This document shows positions 7,462 to 16,661 of a DNA stretch of 64,000 nucleotides, one piece after another. Each line of letters begins with the position of its first letter. Within the stretch, counting starts at the first letter, position 1. A program made the position numbers and the translations under genes. The stretch is from Streptomyces sp. NBC_01465 (GTDB lineage: Bacteria; Actinomycetota; Actinomycetes; Streptomycetales; Streptomycetaceae), in the NCBI RefSeq assembly GCF_036227325.1, contig NZ_CP109467.1, positions 3,906,001-3,970,000 on the forward strand, in the 5' to 3' direction. The notes beneath the pieces are model-generated. The model was not told the DNA's origin. It ran no database searches and saw only the letters and a list, made by a program, of their open reading frames with translations.

Positions 7462-8663
7462 CGGCCGAAGAAGCCACAACGTTCTACGCCCATCACGCCA
7501 CCCTCGAAGGGCTGTTGCAGCGAGGGCGTGGCCTGGGCGCGCTCCGAGCCAGAGAAGACCCTTCGGCAGCCGCGCCCTTCGTCTACGACGGGATCCGCCG
7601 CGACTGGACATGGGAGAACCTAGTCGACGAACGCGACGTGTATCTGGCCCAGTTGGTCAGGGACCTCAACATGTCCCCGACCCCGATTGTGGACCAGCTG
7701 GCCGGCTCCGAGGACGCATGCGAGCGAGCCGCCGACGTGCTGGAACTGCTCGCACTCGCAGGGAACGACGAAGCCCGGGACGGACTGCGGGCCTACATCC
7801 GCGACGGCGTGTACTGGGTCTCCGTCCTGGAGTCCATGGCAGATCGCTGGCCGGACGCCTGGTGGGAGGACCTGGGCGACGTCGCACGAGCCCGCATCGG
7901 CCAGGAGCCGGAGCAACCGTGGCACATGGAGCCCTGGACCCGCTTCGGGGTCGAAATACGCCGTCCAACCCCATGCCCGACCCCCCACGACCTGAGCGGA
8001 CATTCGGACGGCGAACTGCTCGACCTGCTGACCAGTTCCCCGCCCGCCGACCGCATCCGGCTCGCCGCTCTACGCGAACTGAGCCTCCGGGACCCAGTGG
8101 AGGGACTGATCCCCCTCGTACCGTCCCTAGTCGCACCGAACGGACCACACCCCCAAGTCGGCCTCATCCAGGCAGTCGAGCACCTCGGCGCTCTGGCCGT
8201 TCCAGCGGCACGCCTCTGGGCGGCTGACGAATCGGAATGGCTGGCCCGTCTCGGCCGGGACGTTCTCGCCGACCAACTCGTCCCCGAAGCACTACCGGTA
8301 CTCGTGGCCGAACTCGCCGAAGAACGCAGGACCCGCACCTGGTGCGGCCCCGAAACCACCGCCAAGAAACTCGCCCGATACGGCCCCGCGGCCGCCCAAG
8401 CAGCCGGGGACCTGCGCTTCCTCTGGCTGCACACCCCGCACTCCTACTCACGGACCGCCTGCCTGGAAGCACTGGCCGCCATCGACCCGTCGGGCCAGGA
8501 CTACCCCCACACCGAATCGCTGTGGGACTGCCAGGAACAGGCGCGGGTCCTCGGCATCACCCACGCCCCTGACATCCCCGCGACCCGCGAGCGCATCACT
8601 TCGCTCCGTGTCGACCCGATGGAGACCACCGAAGTGCGGGCTGCAGCAACTTCGCGGCATTGA
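7458..8663 (+). CDS. Uncharacterised helical (HEAT-like repeat) protein
   Basis: A 401-residue protein starting at GTG 7458, overlapping the upstream TGA (GTGA). The sequence consists of regularly spaced amphipathic helices (for example RAADVLELLALAGNDEARD, DRIRLAALRELSLRD, AARLWAADESEWLARL), which suggests HEAT or armadillo-type repeats and a protein-binding scaffold. No catalytic motif or signal peptide is visible. It is the last of a four-gene overlapping set with an XRE regulator, DUF397 and a PD-(D/E)XK-like protein, so it is probably a partner or target adaptor of the nuclease-like protein. The family is not recognised. Confidence 0.78.
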   Translation: MTAEEATTFYAHHATLEGLLQRGRGLGALRAREDPSAAAPFVYDGIRRDWTWENLVDERDVYLAQLVRDLNMSPTPIVDQLAGSEDACERAADVLELLALAGNDEARDGLRAYIRDGVYWVSVLESMADRWPDAWWEDLGDVARARIGQEPEQPWHMEPWTRFGVEIRRPTPCPTPHDLSGHSDGELLDLLTSSPPADRIRLAALRELSLRDPVEGLIPLVPSLVAPNGPHPQVGLIQAVEHLGALAVPAARLWAADESEWLARLGRDVLADQLVPEALPVLVAELAEERRTRTWCGPETTAKKLARYGPAAAQAAGDLRFLWLHTPHSYSRTACLEALAAIDPSGQDYPHTESLWDCQEQARVLGITHAPDIPATRERITSLRVDPMETTEVRAAATSRH

Positions 8664-9038
8664 CGCTGAGTTCAGAGGGAGTCTGGGCGCACAGCCGCTC
8701 GTACCTCCTCGGATTCTGCCGGTGGTGATGGCACCGGGTTTCGTGGCCGGGTGCGGGTGGGTGGAGGGCCGCCTCTGCTGACCGGTGGGGTGCGGGGGCG
8801 ATTCGCGTGGGCGGGTGCGGGTTACCGACCGAAATTAGCGTGGCTGGGGTGCGTGGCCGGTTGGACTACCTCCGTACGCGCGTTGTCGGCTGCGGCTCCG
8901 TCGCAACGACCTTTCCCCAACTGATCTGAGAGATGGGCCCGGTGGGGTGCTTCGGGTGGGCGGGCATCGTTGCGCGCCATATCGCGCCTTCGGCGCACAG
9001 ACGCTGGCAACACGAAGCGCGGAACGGGCCGGGGTGAG
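8664..9038. other. Intergenic region, 375 bp, no gene seen
   Basis: The region lies between two convergent genes. Open frames here lack coding bias. A short stem GCGCC-TTC-GGCGC at 8984-8996 is the only structure noted and could contribute to termination of either flanking gene. Confidence 0.5.
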
Positions 9039-10349
9039 TTATTCGGTCCAGGTGTCAGGGGTGTTGGTGTAGGTGTGCCCGGTGGGCGCCGTCCAGTGCG
9101 TCTGGCCGTTGGTGTCGTCTCGTACGACCTTCCAGCCACCTCGGTGCTTGAGTCCGTGGTGGCGGCGGCACAGCGGGATCAGGTTCTCGGGCACTGACTG
9201 TCCGCCCGCTGCCGGGTCGTGGTGGTCGAATTCCACAACGTGGTCGAGGTCGGTGCGGTGGGCGGGCATTCGACAGGTAGGGAACGCGCAGTGGCGGTCG
9301 CGGGCTTCGACGTGGCGGGTGGTCTCGGCGGTGGGTTTGTAGGTGGTGGGGTCGGTTTTCACGACCATCCCGGTGGTCGGGTGGGTGATCAGCCGCCGCC
9401 AGACCGTGCCTTCCGCGAACGCCACGTCGCGGGCTTGTCCTGCGGTGATCGGGCCGTAGCCCTTCAACTCTGCGGGCTCCTCGCTCGCCCCGATCAGCAC
9501 GTCCAGCGGGACGGTGATCTGCACGACCGCCGCTGAACGCCCGCCGGTTGTGGGTGTGTTGGTGGTACCGGTGATGAGGTCGAAGAGGGCGTCCGCCCGC
9601 TTCTGGGACAGGGTGCGGCCGTCGTCGGCGAAGGTGGCGGCGTGGGCGTCGACGGCCTGTTCCATCATCGCTGCCTGCTCGGCCGGAACGATCGCCCCGA
9701 ACAGTGCCATCCCGTCCGGCTGCGGGTAGTTCACCGTGGTCCGCTCCAGACGCCGCTGCTCGTGGCGGGCGGCCGCACCCTCGGGGTCGAGGCGGGCAAT
9801 CGTGCGGTTCAGCATCCGCCGGGTCTCATGCGCCGCCTGGGTGGGCAGCTTGCCCACGACCGCGTCCTCGACCTTCGCGGTCGTCTCGTCGTCCAGGACA
9901 GCGCAGGCATCGACGACCGTTTTGGCCTGCCGCCAGGAGATTTCCCCCTGTGCGAGGAGTTCCAGGGTCTGGGGCAGGCGGTCCACCAGCGCGCGGGCCA
10001 CTTCCAGGCGGTCCGCTGCTCCTGCCCCGCTCAGCTTCAGGGCGCAGGCGACCTGTTCGGCCGCGTAGTCCCAGTCATGAAGCAGGGTGGTCTCGAAGTC
10101 CGCACCCACCGGCAACTCGGCACTGGTCTGCGCGTCGATCCCCGCCAGCAGCGGGACTTGGCAGGCCGCGACCCAGGATGCGCAGCGTTCCAGTACCGCC
10201 AGCGCGTCGATCTTCCCCGCCGGGGAGAGCTTCTCCGCATCCAGGACCGGCAGCAGATCCATCACATGCGCCGACGGATCCTGCATGCGCAAGTACGCCG
10301 CCCACTCGTCCGGCGTCCCCGGCTGTAGCTGTTGCTGCTGTTCTTCCAT
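9039..10349 (-). CDS. DUF222 / HNH endonuclease domain protein (13E12-repeat family type)
   Basis: A 436-residue protein (from ATG 10349; an in-frame GTG lies 9 bases upstream). The N-terminal two thirds are the helical DUF222 region, including ETRRMLNRTIARLDPEGAA. The C-terminus has an HNH nuclease: CAFPTCRMPAHRTDLDHVVEFDHH, then NLIPLCRRHHGLKH. The Cys pair and the D-H / H-H ligands are all present, so the nuclease looks intact. Such genes are multicopy in many actinobacteria and are suspected selfish or mobile-element derivatives. It stands alone between unrelated genes. Confidence 0.92.
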   Translation of the reverse strand: MEEQQQQLQPGTPDEWAAYLRMQDPSAHVMDLLPVLDAEKLSPAGKIDALAVLERCASWVAACQVPLLAGIDAQTSAELPVGADFETTLLHDWDYAAEQVACALKLSGAGAADRLEVARALVDRLPQTLELLAQGEISWRQAKTVVDACAVLDDETTAKVEDAVVGKLPTQAAHETRRMLNRTIARLDPEGAAARHEQRRLERTTVNYPQPDGMALFGAIVPAEQAAMMEQAVDAHAATFADDGRTLSQKRADALFDLITGTTNTPTTGGRSAAVVQITVPLDVLIGASEEPAELKGYGPITAGQARDVAFAEGTVWRRLITHPTTGMVVKTDPTTYKPTAETTRHVEARDRHCAFPTCRMPAHRTDLDHVVEFDHHDPAAGGQSVPENLIPLCRRHHGLKHRGGWKVVRDDTNGQTHWTAPTGHTYTNTPDTWTE

Positions 10350-10790
10350 CCCCCACACCCCCGTGCAGTCACCGTCAACCCCCGCCCCCTATGCGGTGAT
10401 TGATACCCCTATTCTCCCTCACTCTCCGTGATAACACCAGGTCAATCCCGTGTTTATTTCACAGTCATCAGAACCAGGACGTTGCGACGGTTCCGCAGCC
10501 GACCACGCGCGAAGGGACAGTTCGCCAGCCCACCACGCACCCCGGCCACGCTTACCGTCTTGAGTCCTTGACCCGCACCCGGGTTGGCGGAGCTCCCAGC
10601 CACCCACGGCGAGAGTCCGAGTCCGGCCCGCACCCGGCCACGAAACCAGGGGCCCTCGCCACGGCGCGAATCCGAACAACCCCCAACACTCCTCCCTCAA
10701 CACACCTTCTCCACACCGTAGTTACACATAGGGAGATCATGTAAAGTCCAGCTCCCCTCCACGCGCTCCGGAAGGAAATGAGGAAGCACC
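10350..10790. other. Intergenic region, about 440 bp, divergent promoter region
   Basis: The region separates the minus-strand HNH gene from a plus-strand membrane protein gene. It contains two relatively AT-rich stretches (about 10395-10470 and 10700-10750), consistent with divergent promoters, but no convincing -35/-10 pair or coding frame was identified. Confidence 0.45.
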
Positions 10791-11879
10791 TTGCGACGCT
10801 CAACGCCCCTCGTCCGCACGCTCGGCTCCGGCGCCCTGGCTGCCTCCGCCACCGCCATCGCCCTCGTCTTCGTACGGCACGGCGCCCCGACCCCCCGCCT
10901 CGACCTTCTCGGAGCTCTCGGCGCCGCCCTCGTCCTCACCGCAGGCTGGGCCCTTGCCTGTCGTACAGCGCCCGTACTGAAGCGCTCAGCCCCCGATGTG
11001 GTCGGTGGCGACACCCCCGCCATACCGAGCCAACTCCAGCTCCCTGCCCACAAGTTCGGCGAGCGCGTCTCCGTCGCGCTCCTCGCCCTCGCCCCTCTCA
11101 CCCTGATCGCCCTGGCCACCGGATCCGGCAGTCTCGCCGGCCCGGCGCTGTTCGGGATCTTCCTCATCATCACGCTGAAGTGCTACGCGGTCGTACGCAA
11201 GTCGATGACCGATCCGGAGGAGCGCCGCAAGCTGCGCGTCCTCGTCGCGGACGCGGCCACCGGCGAGGTCCACGCCGTACGCGCGCACGCCCAGCCGCCC
11301 CTCCACGTGCGCTACAGCGAACGCGGCAGCAAGCCCGGCGTGGCCTCCGTCTCGCACCACCACTGCCTGCCCGTCCTGCACGACGGACGCGAGATACCGC
11401 TCGTCGCCGATCGCAGCGAACTCGCCTCTGTGGGCGAGCAGTTGAGCCACACCGACGGCTGGCTGATCTGGCCCGGTCGCTCGAAGCTCATCGAGGGAAG
11501 CCTCCCGGTCGCCTTCGTCAGCGACAACGGTCGTACGTTCATGACCCTCACCCCCCGCGAGGAACTCGAACGGCACCACGGCCCCTTGCAACCCACCACC
11601 AGCAGCCGCACATCCCAACGCCTCACCGCCACCGCCGGTTTCCGGCCCGTCGTCCACTTCCCCTTCCTCGGCGGCATCCTCCTCGCAGCCCTGATCTGCC
11701 TTCCCCTCCTTCTCTCCGGCCCCGACGACCTGCCCTCCGGCCTCCCCTGGCTCCTCTGGGCACTCGCGCTCGCCGCGATCGGGGCGGGTACGTGGCGCGG
11801 GGTCGACGGCTATCTTCCGGCGGCCCTTGCCGACACGGAGTGGACCGAACGCGAGGAATCGGATCCCGACATCACCTAG
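10791..11879 (+). CDS. Uncharacterised multi-pass membrane protein
   Basis: A 362-residue protein read from TTG 10791, preceded by a GAGGAAG ribosome-binding sequence. Hydrophobic spans are near residues 12-32, 38-58, 95-135 (probably two) and two more near 285-335. The central ~150 residues form a soluble domain without a recognised motif. The acidic C-terminus ends WTEREESDPDIT. Paired spans flanking a cytoplasmic or extracellular domain occur in many unassigned Streptomyces proteins. No operon partner is evident; the next gene starts about 210 bases away. Confidence 0.8.
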   Translation: MRRSTPLVRTLGSGALAASATAIALVFVRHGAPTPRLDLLGALGAALVLTAGWALACRTAPVLKRSAPDVVGGDTPAIPSQLQLPAHKFGERVSVALLALAPLTLIALATGSGSLAGPALFGIFLIITLKCYAVVRKSMTDPEERRKLRVLVADAATGEVHAVRAHAQPPLHVRYSERGSKPGVASVSHHHCLPVLHDGREIPLVADRSELASVGEQLSHTDGWLIWPGRSKLIEGSLPVAFVSDNGRTFMTLTPREELERHHGPLQPTTSSRTSQRLTATAGFRPVVHFPFLGGILLAALICLPLLLSGPDDLPSGLPWLLWALALAAIGAGTWRGVDGYLPAALADTEWTEREESDPDIT

Positions 11880-12091
11880 CCCGGTCGATTCCCTGCGGAG
11901 GGCCGACGCCCGAAGGGACAATGCGTGCAGGTGCCGGGTGGTCATCCCGGCGAAGTGCAGGAGGCGCTGCTTGTGAACACCGCATCGCGGTGCGCCTCGC
12001 CATGCGTGCCAGACGCTGACCACTTCGCTTCGCCCGCCGGCTGACCTGCTTCGTTCACGGTGGGCGCTTTCCCTCAGGGGAGACCACCGTC

Positions 12092-13354
12092 GTGCCCGAA
12101 GACTTCGTGACGGCCGACCGCCGTCCGCTGACCGCCGTGCTTGCCGCCAACCTCATCTCCATCATCGGGAATTGCCTCACGTACATGGGCGTGCCGTGGT
12201 TCGTTCTGCAGAGCACGGGCAGCGCCGCCAAGACCGGGATCCTCGCCTTCTGCATGCTCCTGCCCGTGGTTCTCGCTGCGGTCGTCAGCGGTCCTGTCAT
12301 CGACCGGATCGGGCGTCGGCGGGTGAGTGTCGCCTCGGACCTCTTGTGTGCAGCCGCCGTTGCCGCAGTTCCGCTGCTGCAGTTCGCCGGCGTCCTGCAG
12401 TTCTGGATGGTGTGCCTGCTGATGGCGATGACAGGGCTGTTCCGTTCACCAGGTGAAACGGCCCGCGGTGTTCTGCTGCCCACGCTCGCCGAACGTGCCG
12501 GGATGCCACTGACCAGGGCCGCCGGGTTGTACGACGGTGCGGCACGCTGTGCGGCGATGACCGGATCGGCCCTCGGGGGCGCGCTGATCGCCGTACTCGG
12601 CCCGGAGAACGTGCTGTTGGTGGACGCCGCAACCTTCGCCGTGGCCGCGCCCCTGTTCGCGTACGGGGTGCGCGGCCTGCCCGAGGCGCAGTCCCGAGGG
12701 CGGGCGGAGCCGGTGTCACTGCGGGCCTACCGCCGTGAGCTCGCGGAGGGGTATCGCTTCGTGGCGGCCACGCCGTTGCTCCTGGCCCTGTGCCTGATGA
12801 CGCTGACGACCAGAGGCCTCGACCAGGGATGGAGCGCCGTGCTTCTCCCCGTGCATGCCCGTGAGGAGCTCGGCGGTTCCGTCGATCTCGGCCTGCTCAA
12901 CGCGGCGTTCGGGGTCTGCGCCCTCGCGGGGGCGCTGGTCTATGGGGCGGTGGGCAGCCGCTTCCGGCGATGGCCGGTGTTCACGATCGCGTTCATCGTC
13001 GTGGGTCTGCCGCGCTTCCTGGTGGCCGCCTTCACCGGCACCTTCGCGCCGCTGGCCGTGATCATGGCGGTCGAGGGTCTGGCGTGCGGGGTGCTCAATC
13101 CCATCATGGCCGCGGTGACGTACGAGACAGTCCCGGAGGAACTGCGCAGCCGCGTACTGAGTACGACAACAGCCGCGGTCCAGCTGGCCACTCCGCTGGG
13201 AGGACTGGCTGCGGGTTTCCTCGTGGATGCGGCCGGCCCGTCCTCGACACTGCTGGCGGCAGGCGGCGCGTATCTGATCGCCACGTTGTGCCCGGTGATC
13301 TTCCCGGTCTGGCGCCTGATGGACCGTCCCGGTTCACCTCACCTGCAGATCTGA
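12092..13354 (+). CDS. Major facilitator superfamily transporter (drug-efflux MFS_3 type)
   Basis: A 420-residue protein with about 12 membrane segments. The cytoplasmic loop signature GPVIDRIGRRR follows the second span, as in MFS antiporters. The start is GTG 12092, with GGGGAG upstream. Similarity in layout to macrolide-type exporters (MFS_3) suggests proton-driven export of a small hydrophobic compound, but the substrate cannot be read from the sequence. The last 21 bp overlap the convergent GlxA-type regulator gene, so the two transcripts may interfere. Confidence 0.9.
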   Translation: MPEDFVTADRRPLTAVLAANLISIIGNCLTYMGVPWFVLQSTGSAAKTGILAFCMLLPVVLAAVVSGPVIDRIGRRRVSVASDLLCAAAVAAVPLLQFAGVLQFWMVCLLMAMTGLFRSPGETARGVLLPTLAERAGMPLTRAAGLYDGAARCAAMTGSALGGALIAVLGPENVLLVDAATFAVAAPLFAYGVRGLPEAQSRGRAEPVSLRAYRRELAEGYRFVAATPLLLALCLMTLTTRGLDQGWSAVLLPVHAREELGGSVDLGLLNAAFGVCALAGALVYGAVGSRFRRWPVFTIAFIVVGLPRFLVAAFTGTFAPLAVIMAVEGLACGVLNPIMAAVTYETVPEELRSRVLSTTTAAVQLATPLGGLAAGFLVDAAGPSSTLLAAGGAYLIATLCPVIFPVWRLMDRPGSPHLQI

Positions 13355-14332
13355 CGCCCGGAACGTCTGCCGGTACGCCATCGGGGACACCCCGATCGCC
13401 GCCACCAGATGCTGCCGCATCGAAGCCGCCGTCCCGAACCCCGCCTCGTCCGCCACCCGGTCGACCCCCAGGTCCGTCGTCTCCAGGAGGCGGCGGGCCC
13501 GCTCCACGCGCTGCTGGGTGAGCCACTGGCCGGGGGTCATGCCGACCTCCTCGCGGAAGCGGCGCGAGAAGGTCCGGACGGACATACGGGCGTGCGCCGC
13601 CAACTCACCCAGCGAGATGGGGCGTTGGAGCTCGCCCAGCGCCCACGCCCGGGTCGCGGTCGTCGTCGCGGCGGCCGGCTCCGGCAACGGGCGGTCGATG
13701 TACTGGGCCTGGCCGCCCTCCCGCCACGGCGGTACGACGCACAGCCTGGCGACCCGGTTCGCCACCTCCGAGCCGTGGTCGCGGCGCAGCAGATGCATGC
13801 AGAGGTCGACGCCCGCCGCGACGCCGGCCGCCGTCAGGACGTCGCCGTCGTCGATGAACAGGACGCCGGGGTCGACCTTGACCTGGGGAAAGGCGCGCTG
13901 GAAGTCCCCGGACTCGTTCCAGTGGGTGGTCGCGGGGCGGCCGTCGAGGAGACCGGCTGCGGCGAGGACGTACGACGCCGTGCAGATCGAGACGGTACGT
14001 GCGCCGGGGCGGAGGCGGGCCAGGGCGGCGGCGACCGGTGCGGGGAGCCAGTCGCGTTCCGCCGGCGCGCACGTGAAGGGCGGGATGACCAGGGTGTCGG
14101 CGGTCGCGATGGCTTCGGGGCCGTGCTCGACGTTGACCGTGAAGTCGGCGCTGGTGCGGACGGGGGCGCCGTCGACGCTGCAGGTGATCACCTCGTACAG
14201 AGGGGAGCCGTCCGGGGCCTCCGCCGTGCCGAAGATCCTTACCGGGATGGACATTTCGAAGGGGTAGACGCCTTCGAGGGCGAGGACGACGACGCGGTGC
14301 GGACGGCGAGGTGATGCGGCGGGAGCGGGCAT
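13334..14332 (-). CDS. GlxA-family AraC-type transcriptional regulator with DJ-1/PfpI domain
   Basis: A 332-residue protein. The N-terminal ~170 residues are a DJ-1/PfpI-like (class I glutamine amidotransferase-like) ligand domain, with the nucleophile-elbow segment VSICTASYVLAAAGLLDG. The C-terminus is an AraC HTH pair (ISLGELAAHARMSVRTFSRRFREEVG and VDRVADEAGFGTAASMRQHL). ATG 14332 is supported by AAGGAT. It is divergent from an NADP-dependent oxidoreductase. An inverted repeat overlaps its start codon, so autoregulation and control of the neighbour are plausible. Confidence 0.93.
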   Translation of the reverse strand: MPAPAASPRRPHRVVVLALEGVYPFEMSIPVRIFGTAEAPDGSPLYEVITCSVDGAPVRTSADFTVNVEHGPEAIATADTLVIPPFTCAPAERDWLPAPVAAALARLRPGARTVSICTASYVLAAAGLLDGRPATTHWNESGDFQRAFPQVKVDPGVLFIDDGDVLTAAGVAAGVDLCMHLLRRDHGSEVANRVARLCVVPPWREGGQAQYIDRPLPEPAAATTTATRAWALGELQRPISLGELAAHARMSVRTFSRRFREEVGMTPGQWLTQQRVERARRLLETTDLGVDRVADEAGFGTAASMRQHLVAAIGVSPMAYRQTFRASDLQVR

Positions 14333-14366
14333 GGCCAGATCCTTCCACACTGTGGCCATCTGGCCA
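14332..14366. promoter_or_regulatory. Inverted repeat, candidate operator of the GlxA-type regulator
   Basis: TGGCCAGAT (14332-14340) and its exact reverse complement ATCTGGCCA (14358-14366) are separated by 17 bases. A further TGGCCA lies at 14353-14358. The left arm covers the regulator's start codon, and the region lies between two divergent genes. Confidence 0.5.
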
Positions 14367-14403
14367 CTCGAAGGTCAGCGATCTCTCCCGCAGGCTGGTG
14401 CAC

Positions 14404-15369
14404 ATGAAGACACAGACCATGAACGCCATCCGCCAGGAGACCCTCGGCGGCCCCGAAGTCCTCCGGCTCGTCGAGGTCGAGCGCCCCGCCCCCGGCCCCT
14501 CCGAGGTCCTGGTCCGCGTCCACGCGGCGGGCGTCAACCCGACCGACTGGTGGCACCGGGCGACCGGCGGCCTGACCGGCGGCGCGCCCGTGCCGCTCGG
14601 CTGGGACGTCTCCGGGACGGTCGAGGAGGTCGGCCTCGGGGTGACGAAGTTCCAGGTGGGCGACGAGGTGTACGGGATGCCGCTGCTGCCCCAAGCAGCC
14701 GGTACGTACGCGGAGTTCATCGTCTCCCCCACCCGCCACCTCGCCCGCAAGCCCGCCGGGATCTCCCACGTGGAGGCCGCCGCGCTCCCCGTCGCGGCGC
14801 TCACCGCCTGGCAGACGCTGGTGGACGCGGCGGGCGTACAGCCGGGCCAGCGCGTCCTGATCCACGCGGCGGCGGGCGGCGTCGGCCACCTCGCGGTGCA
14901 GATCGCGAAGGCGCGAGGGGCGTACGTCATCGGGACGGCCCGCGCCGCCAAGCACGATTTCGTACGCGGCCTGGGCGCCGACGAGGTCGTCGACTACACG
15001 CAGACGGCGTTCGAGACGGCCGTCTCCGACATCGACATCGTGCTGGACGCGATCGGCGGGGAGTACGGCCCCCGGTCGCTGAAGACGCTGCGACCGGGTG
15101 GCATCGTGCTCTCGATCGCGTCCCCGGCGGAGGCCGAACTGACGCCCGTTGCCGCCGAGTTGGGGCTGCGCGCCGCCTTCACGATCGTCGAGCCCGACCA
15201 CGCGGGCCTCACGGAGATCGCCGCGCTCGTCGAGTCGGGGAAGCTCCGTGTCGTGATCGACACGGTGCTGCCGCTCGCCGAGGCGGCGAAGGCGCACGAG
15301 ATCGGGGAGTCGGGCCGTACGACCGGAAAGATCGTGCTGACCGTGGACGCCGTACAGCCGACCGCGTAG
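14404..15369 (+). CDS. NADP-dependent quinone oxidoreductase / zinc-free MDR-family reductase
   Basis: A 321-residue medium-chain dehydrogenase/reductase. The GroES-like N-terminal domain (MNAIRQETLGGPEVL..., LVRVHAAGVNPTDW) is followed by a Rossmann domain with VLIHAAAGGVGHLAVQIAKARGA (the A-A-x-G-x-x-G nucleotide motif) and the LGADEVVDY segment. Zinc-ligand Cys residues of alcohol dehydrogenases are missing, as in the quinone oxidoreductase branch. It probably reduces quinones or enones with NADPH and is likely controlled by the divergent GlxA-type regulator. It ends two bases from the convergent lipoprotein gene. Confidence 0.92.
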   Translation: MKTQTMNAIRQETLGGPEVLRLVEVERPAPGPSEVLVRVHAAGVNPTDWWHRATGGLTGGAPVPLGWDVSGTVEEVGLGVTKFQVGDEVYGMPLLPQAAGTYAEFIVSPTRHLARKPAGISHVEAAALPVAALTAWQTLVDAAGVQPGQRVLIHAAAGGVGHLAVQIAKARGAYVIGTARAAKHDFVRGLGADEVVDYTQTAFETAVSDIDIVLDAIGGEYGPRSLKTLRPGGIVLSIASPAEAELTPVAAELGLRAAFTIVEPDHAGLTEIAALVESGKLRVVIDTVLPLAEAAKAHEIGESGRTTGKIVLTVDAVQPTA

Positions 15370-15371
15370 GG

Positions 15372-16544
15372 CTACTTCAGCCCGGCGGCCACGCAGTCCT
15401 CCGCGTACTTGGCCGTGCAGATCTGCTTGACCGTGTAGATGCCGTCCTTGACCACGGTGTCCTTGACGTTGGCCTTCGTCAGGGTCACCACGGGGACCAT
15501 CCGGTAGAGAATGTCCTTGTTCGTGGGGCTGTCGATCGTGTCGCCGGCCAGCGCCTCGAACTCGATGCTGCGGCCCTGCGCCCTGAGCACGGCCATCTCG
15601 GCGGCGGCGATGGCCTCGTCCGGGTACGGCTTGTACACGCTCATGTACTGGTCGCCGGAGACGAGCCGCTGCACCGCGTCGAGCTCCGCGTCCTGGCCGG
15701 TGACCGGCGGGATCTCGGTGACGCCCGCGTCCTTCAGGACGTCGATCACGGCGCCGCCCAGGACGTCGTTGGCGGCGTACACGGCGTCGATGTTGTGCAG
15801 GCCGACGGCGGAGATCGCCTTCTTCATGTTGGCCGCGGCGTTCTCCCCCTTCCAGTCCTTGGTGTCGTACGACTTGACGATCTCCACGTTGCCCTGGAGC
15901 TCGGAGAGGGCGCCCTGCTTGAACTGGGCGGCGTTCGGGTCGGACGGCGACCCGTTCATCATCACGATCTTCTTGCTCGACGTGTTCTTGCCGAGCGCCT
16001 TCAGGAGCGCCCTGCCCTGCACCTCGCCGACCAGGTCGTTGTCGAAGGAGAGGTACGCGTCGATCGGCCCCTCGGCCAGCCGGTCGTACGCGATGACGGG
16101 GATGCCCGCGTCCTTGGCGGCCTGCACGCTGCTCGCGATGGTCTTGGAGTTCACCGCGTCCAGGAGGATCACGTCGACCTTGTCGCTGATCATCTGCTGG
16201 ATCTGGGTCTTCTGCTTGCCCTCGTCCGACTCGGCGTTGGCGTATTCGACCTTCCCCTTGTTGCTGGTCATCGCCGCGACCTGCTTCTTGATCATGGGGT
16301 AGTCGAACTTCTCGTAACGGGTGTTCTCCTTCTCCGGAAGGAGCAGACCCACCGTGATGTCGTTGCCCTTCTTGGGCCCGGACGAGCTGCCCGAACCGCC
16401 GTCGCCGCTGATGGAGTCCACGATGGAGCAGGCGGAGAGCGAGAGGGCCGCGGCGGAGGAGGCCACGGCTATGACCGTGCGGCGCAGACGGACGTGGTGG
16501 GTCTTGCGGGTGGGACGCGTGGTACGGGTGGTGCGGGTGTTCAC
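15372..16544 (-). CDS. Sugar ABC-transporter substrate-binding lipoprotein (XylF/ChvE-like), orphan
   Basis: A 390-residue protein from GTG 16544, preceded by GGAAGG. The N-terminus is twin-basic and hydrophobic, with a lipobox LSAC about residue 36-39, a Gly/Ser linker, then a periplasmic-binding-protein type I fold (ITVGLLLPEKENTRYEKFDYP, DVILLDAVNS, IPVIAYDRL). The phrases match xylose/multiple-sugar binding proteins. No ATPase or permease gene is adjacent, so it either uses a distant transporter or acts as a sensor subunit. Two further Cys near the C-terminus (ICTAKYAEDC) may form a disulphide. Confidence 0.92.
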   Translation of the reverse strand: MNTRTTRTTRPTRKTHHVRLRRTVIAVASSAAALSLSACSIVDSISGDGGSGSSSGPKKGNDITVGLLLPEKENTRYEKFDYPMIKKQVAAMTSNKGKVEYANAESDEGKQKTQIQQMISDKVDVILLDAVNSKTIASSVQAAKDAGIPVIAYDRLAEGPIDAYLSFDNDLVGEVQGRALLKALGKNTSSKKIVMMNGSPSDPNAAQFKQGALSELQGNVEIVKSYDTKDWKGENAAANMKKAISAVGLHNIDAVYAANDVLGGAVIDVLKDAGVTEIPPVTGQDAELDAVQRLVSGDQYMSVYKPYPDEAIAAAEMAVLRAQGRSIEFEALAGDTIDSPTNKDILYRMVPVVTLTKANVKDTVVKDGIYTVKQICTAKYAEDCVAAGLK

Positions 16545-16661
16545 AACACGTGCCTTCCGGACAAGGGTGCAGCACTGCGACCCAGGTGGCTGAAAGCCAA
16601 CGCCGCCTTCACCAAACCGTCAAGGCGTATCCACTTAACGAGATGGCAACAGCCCTGTCGC

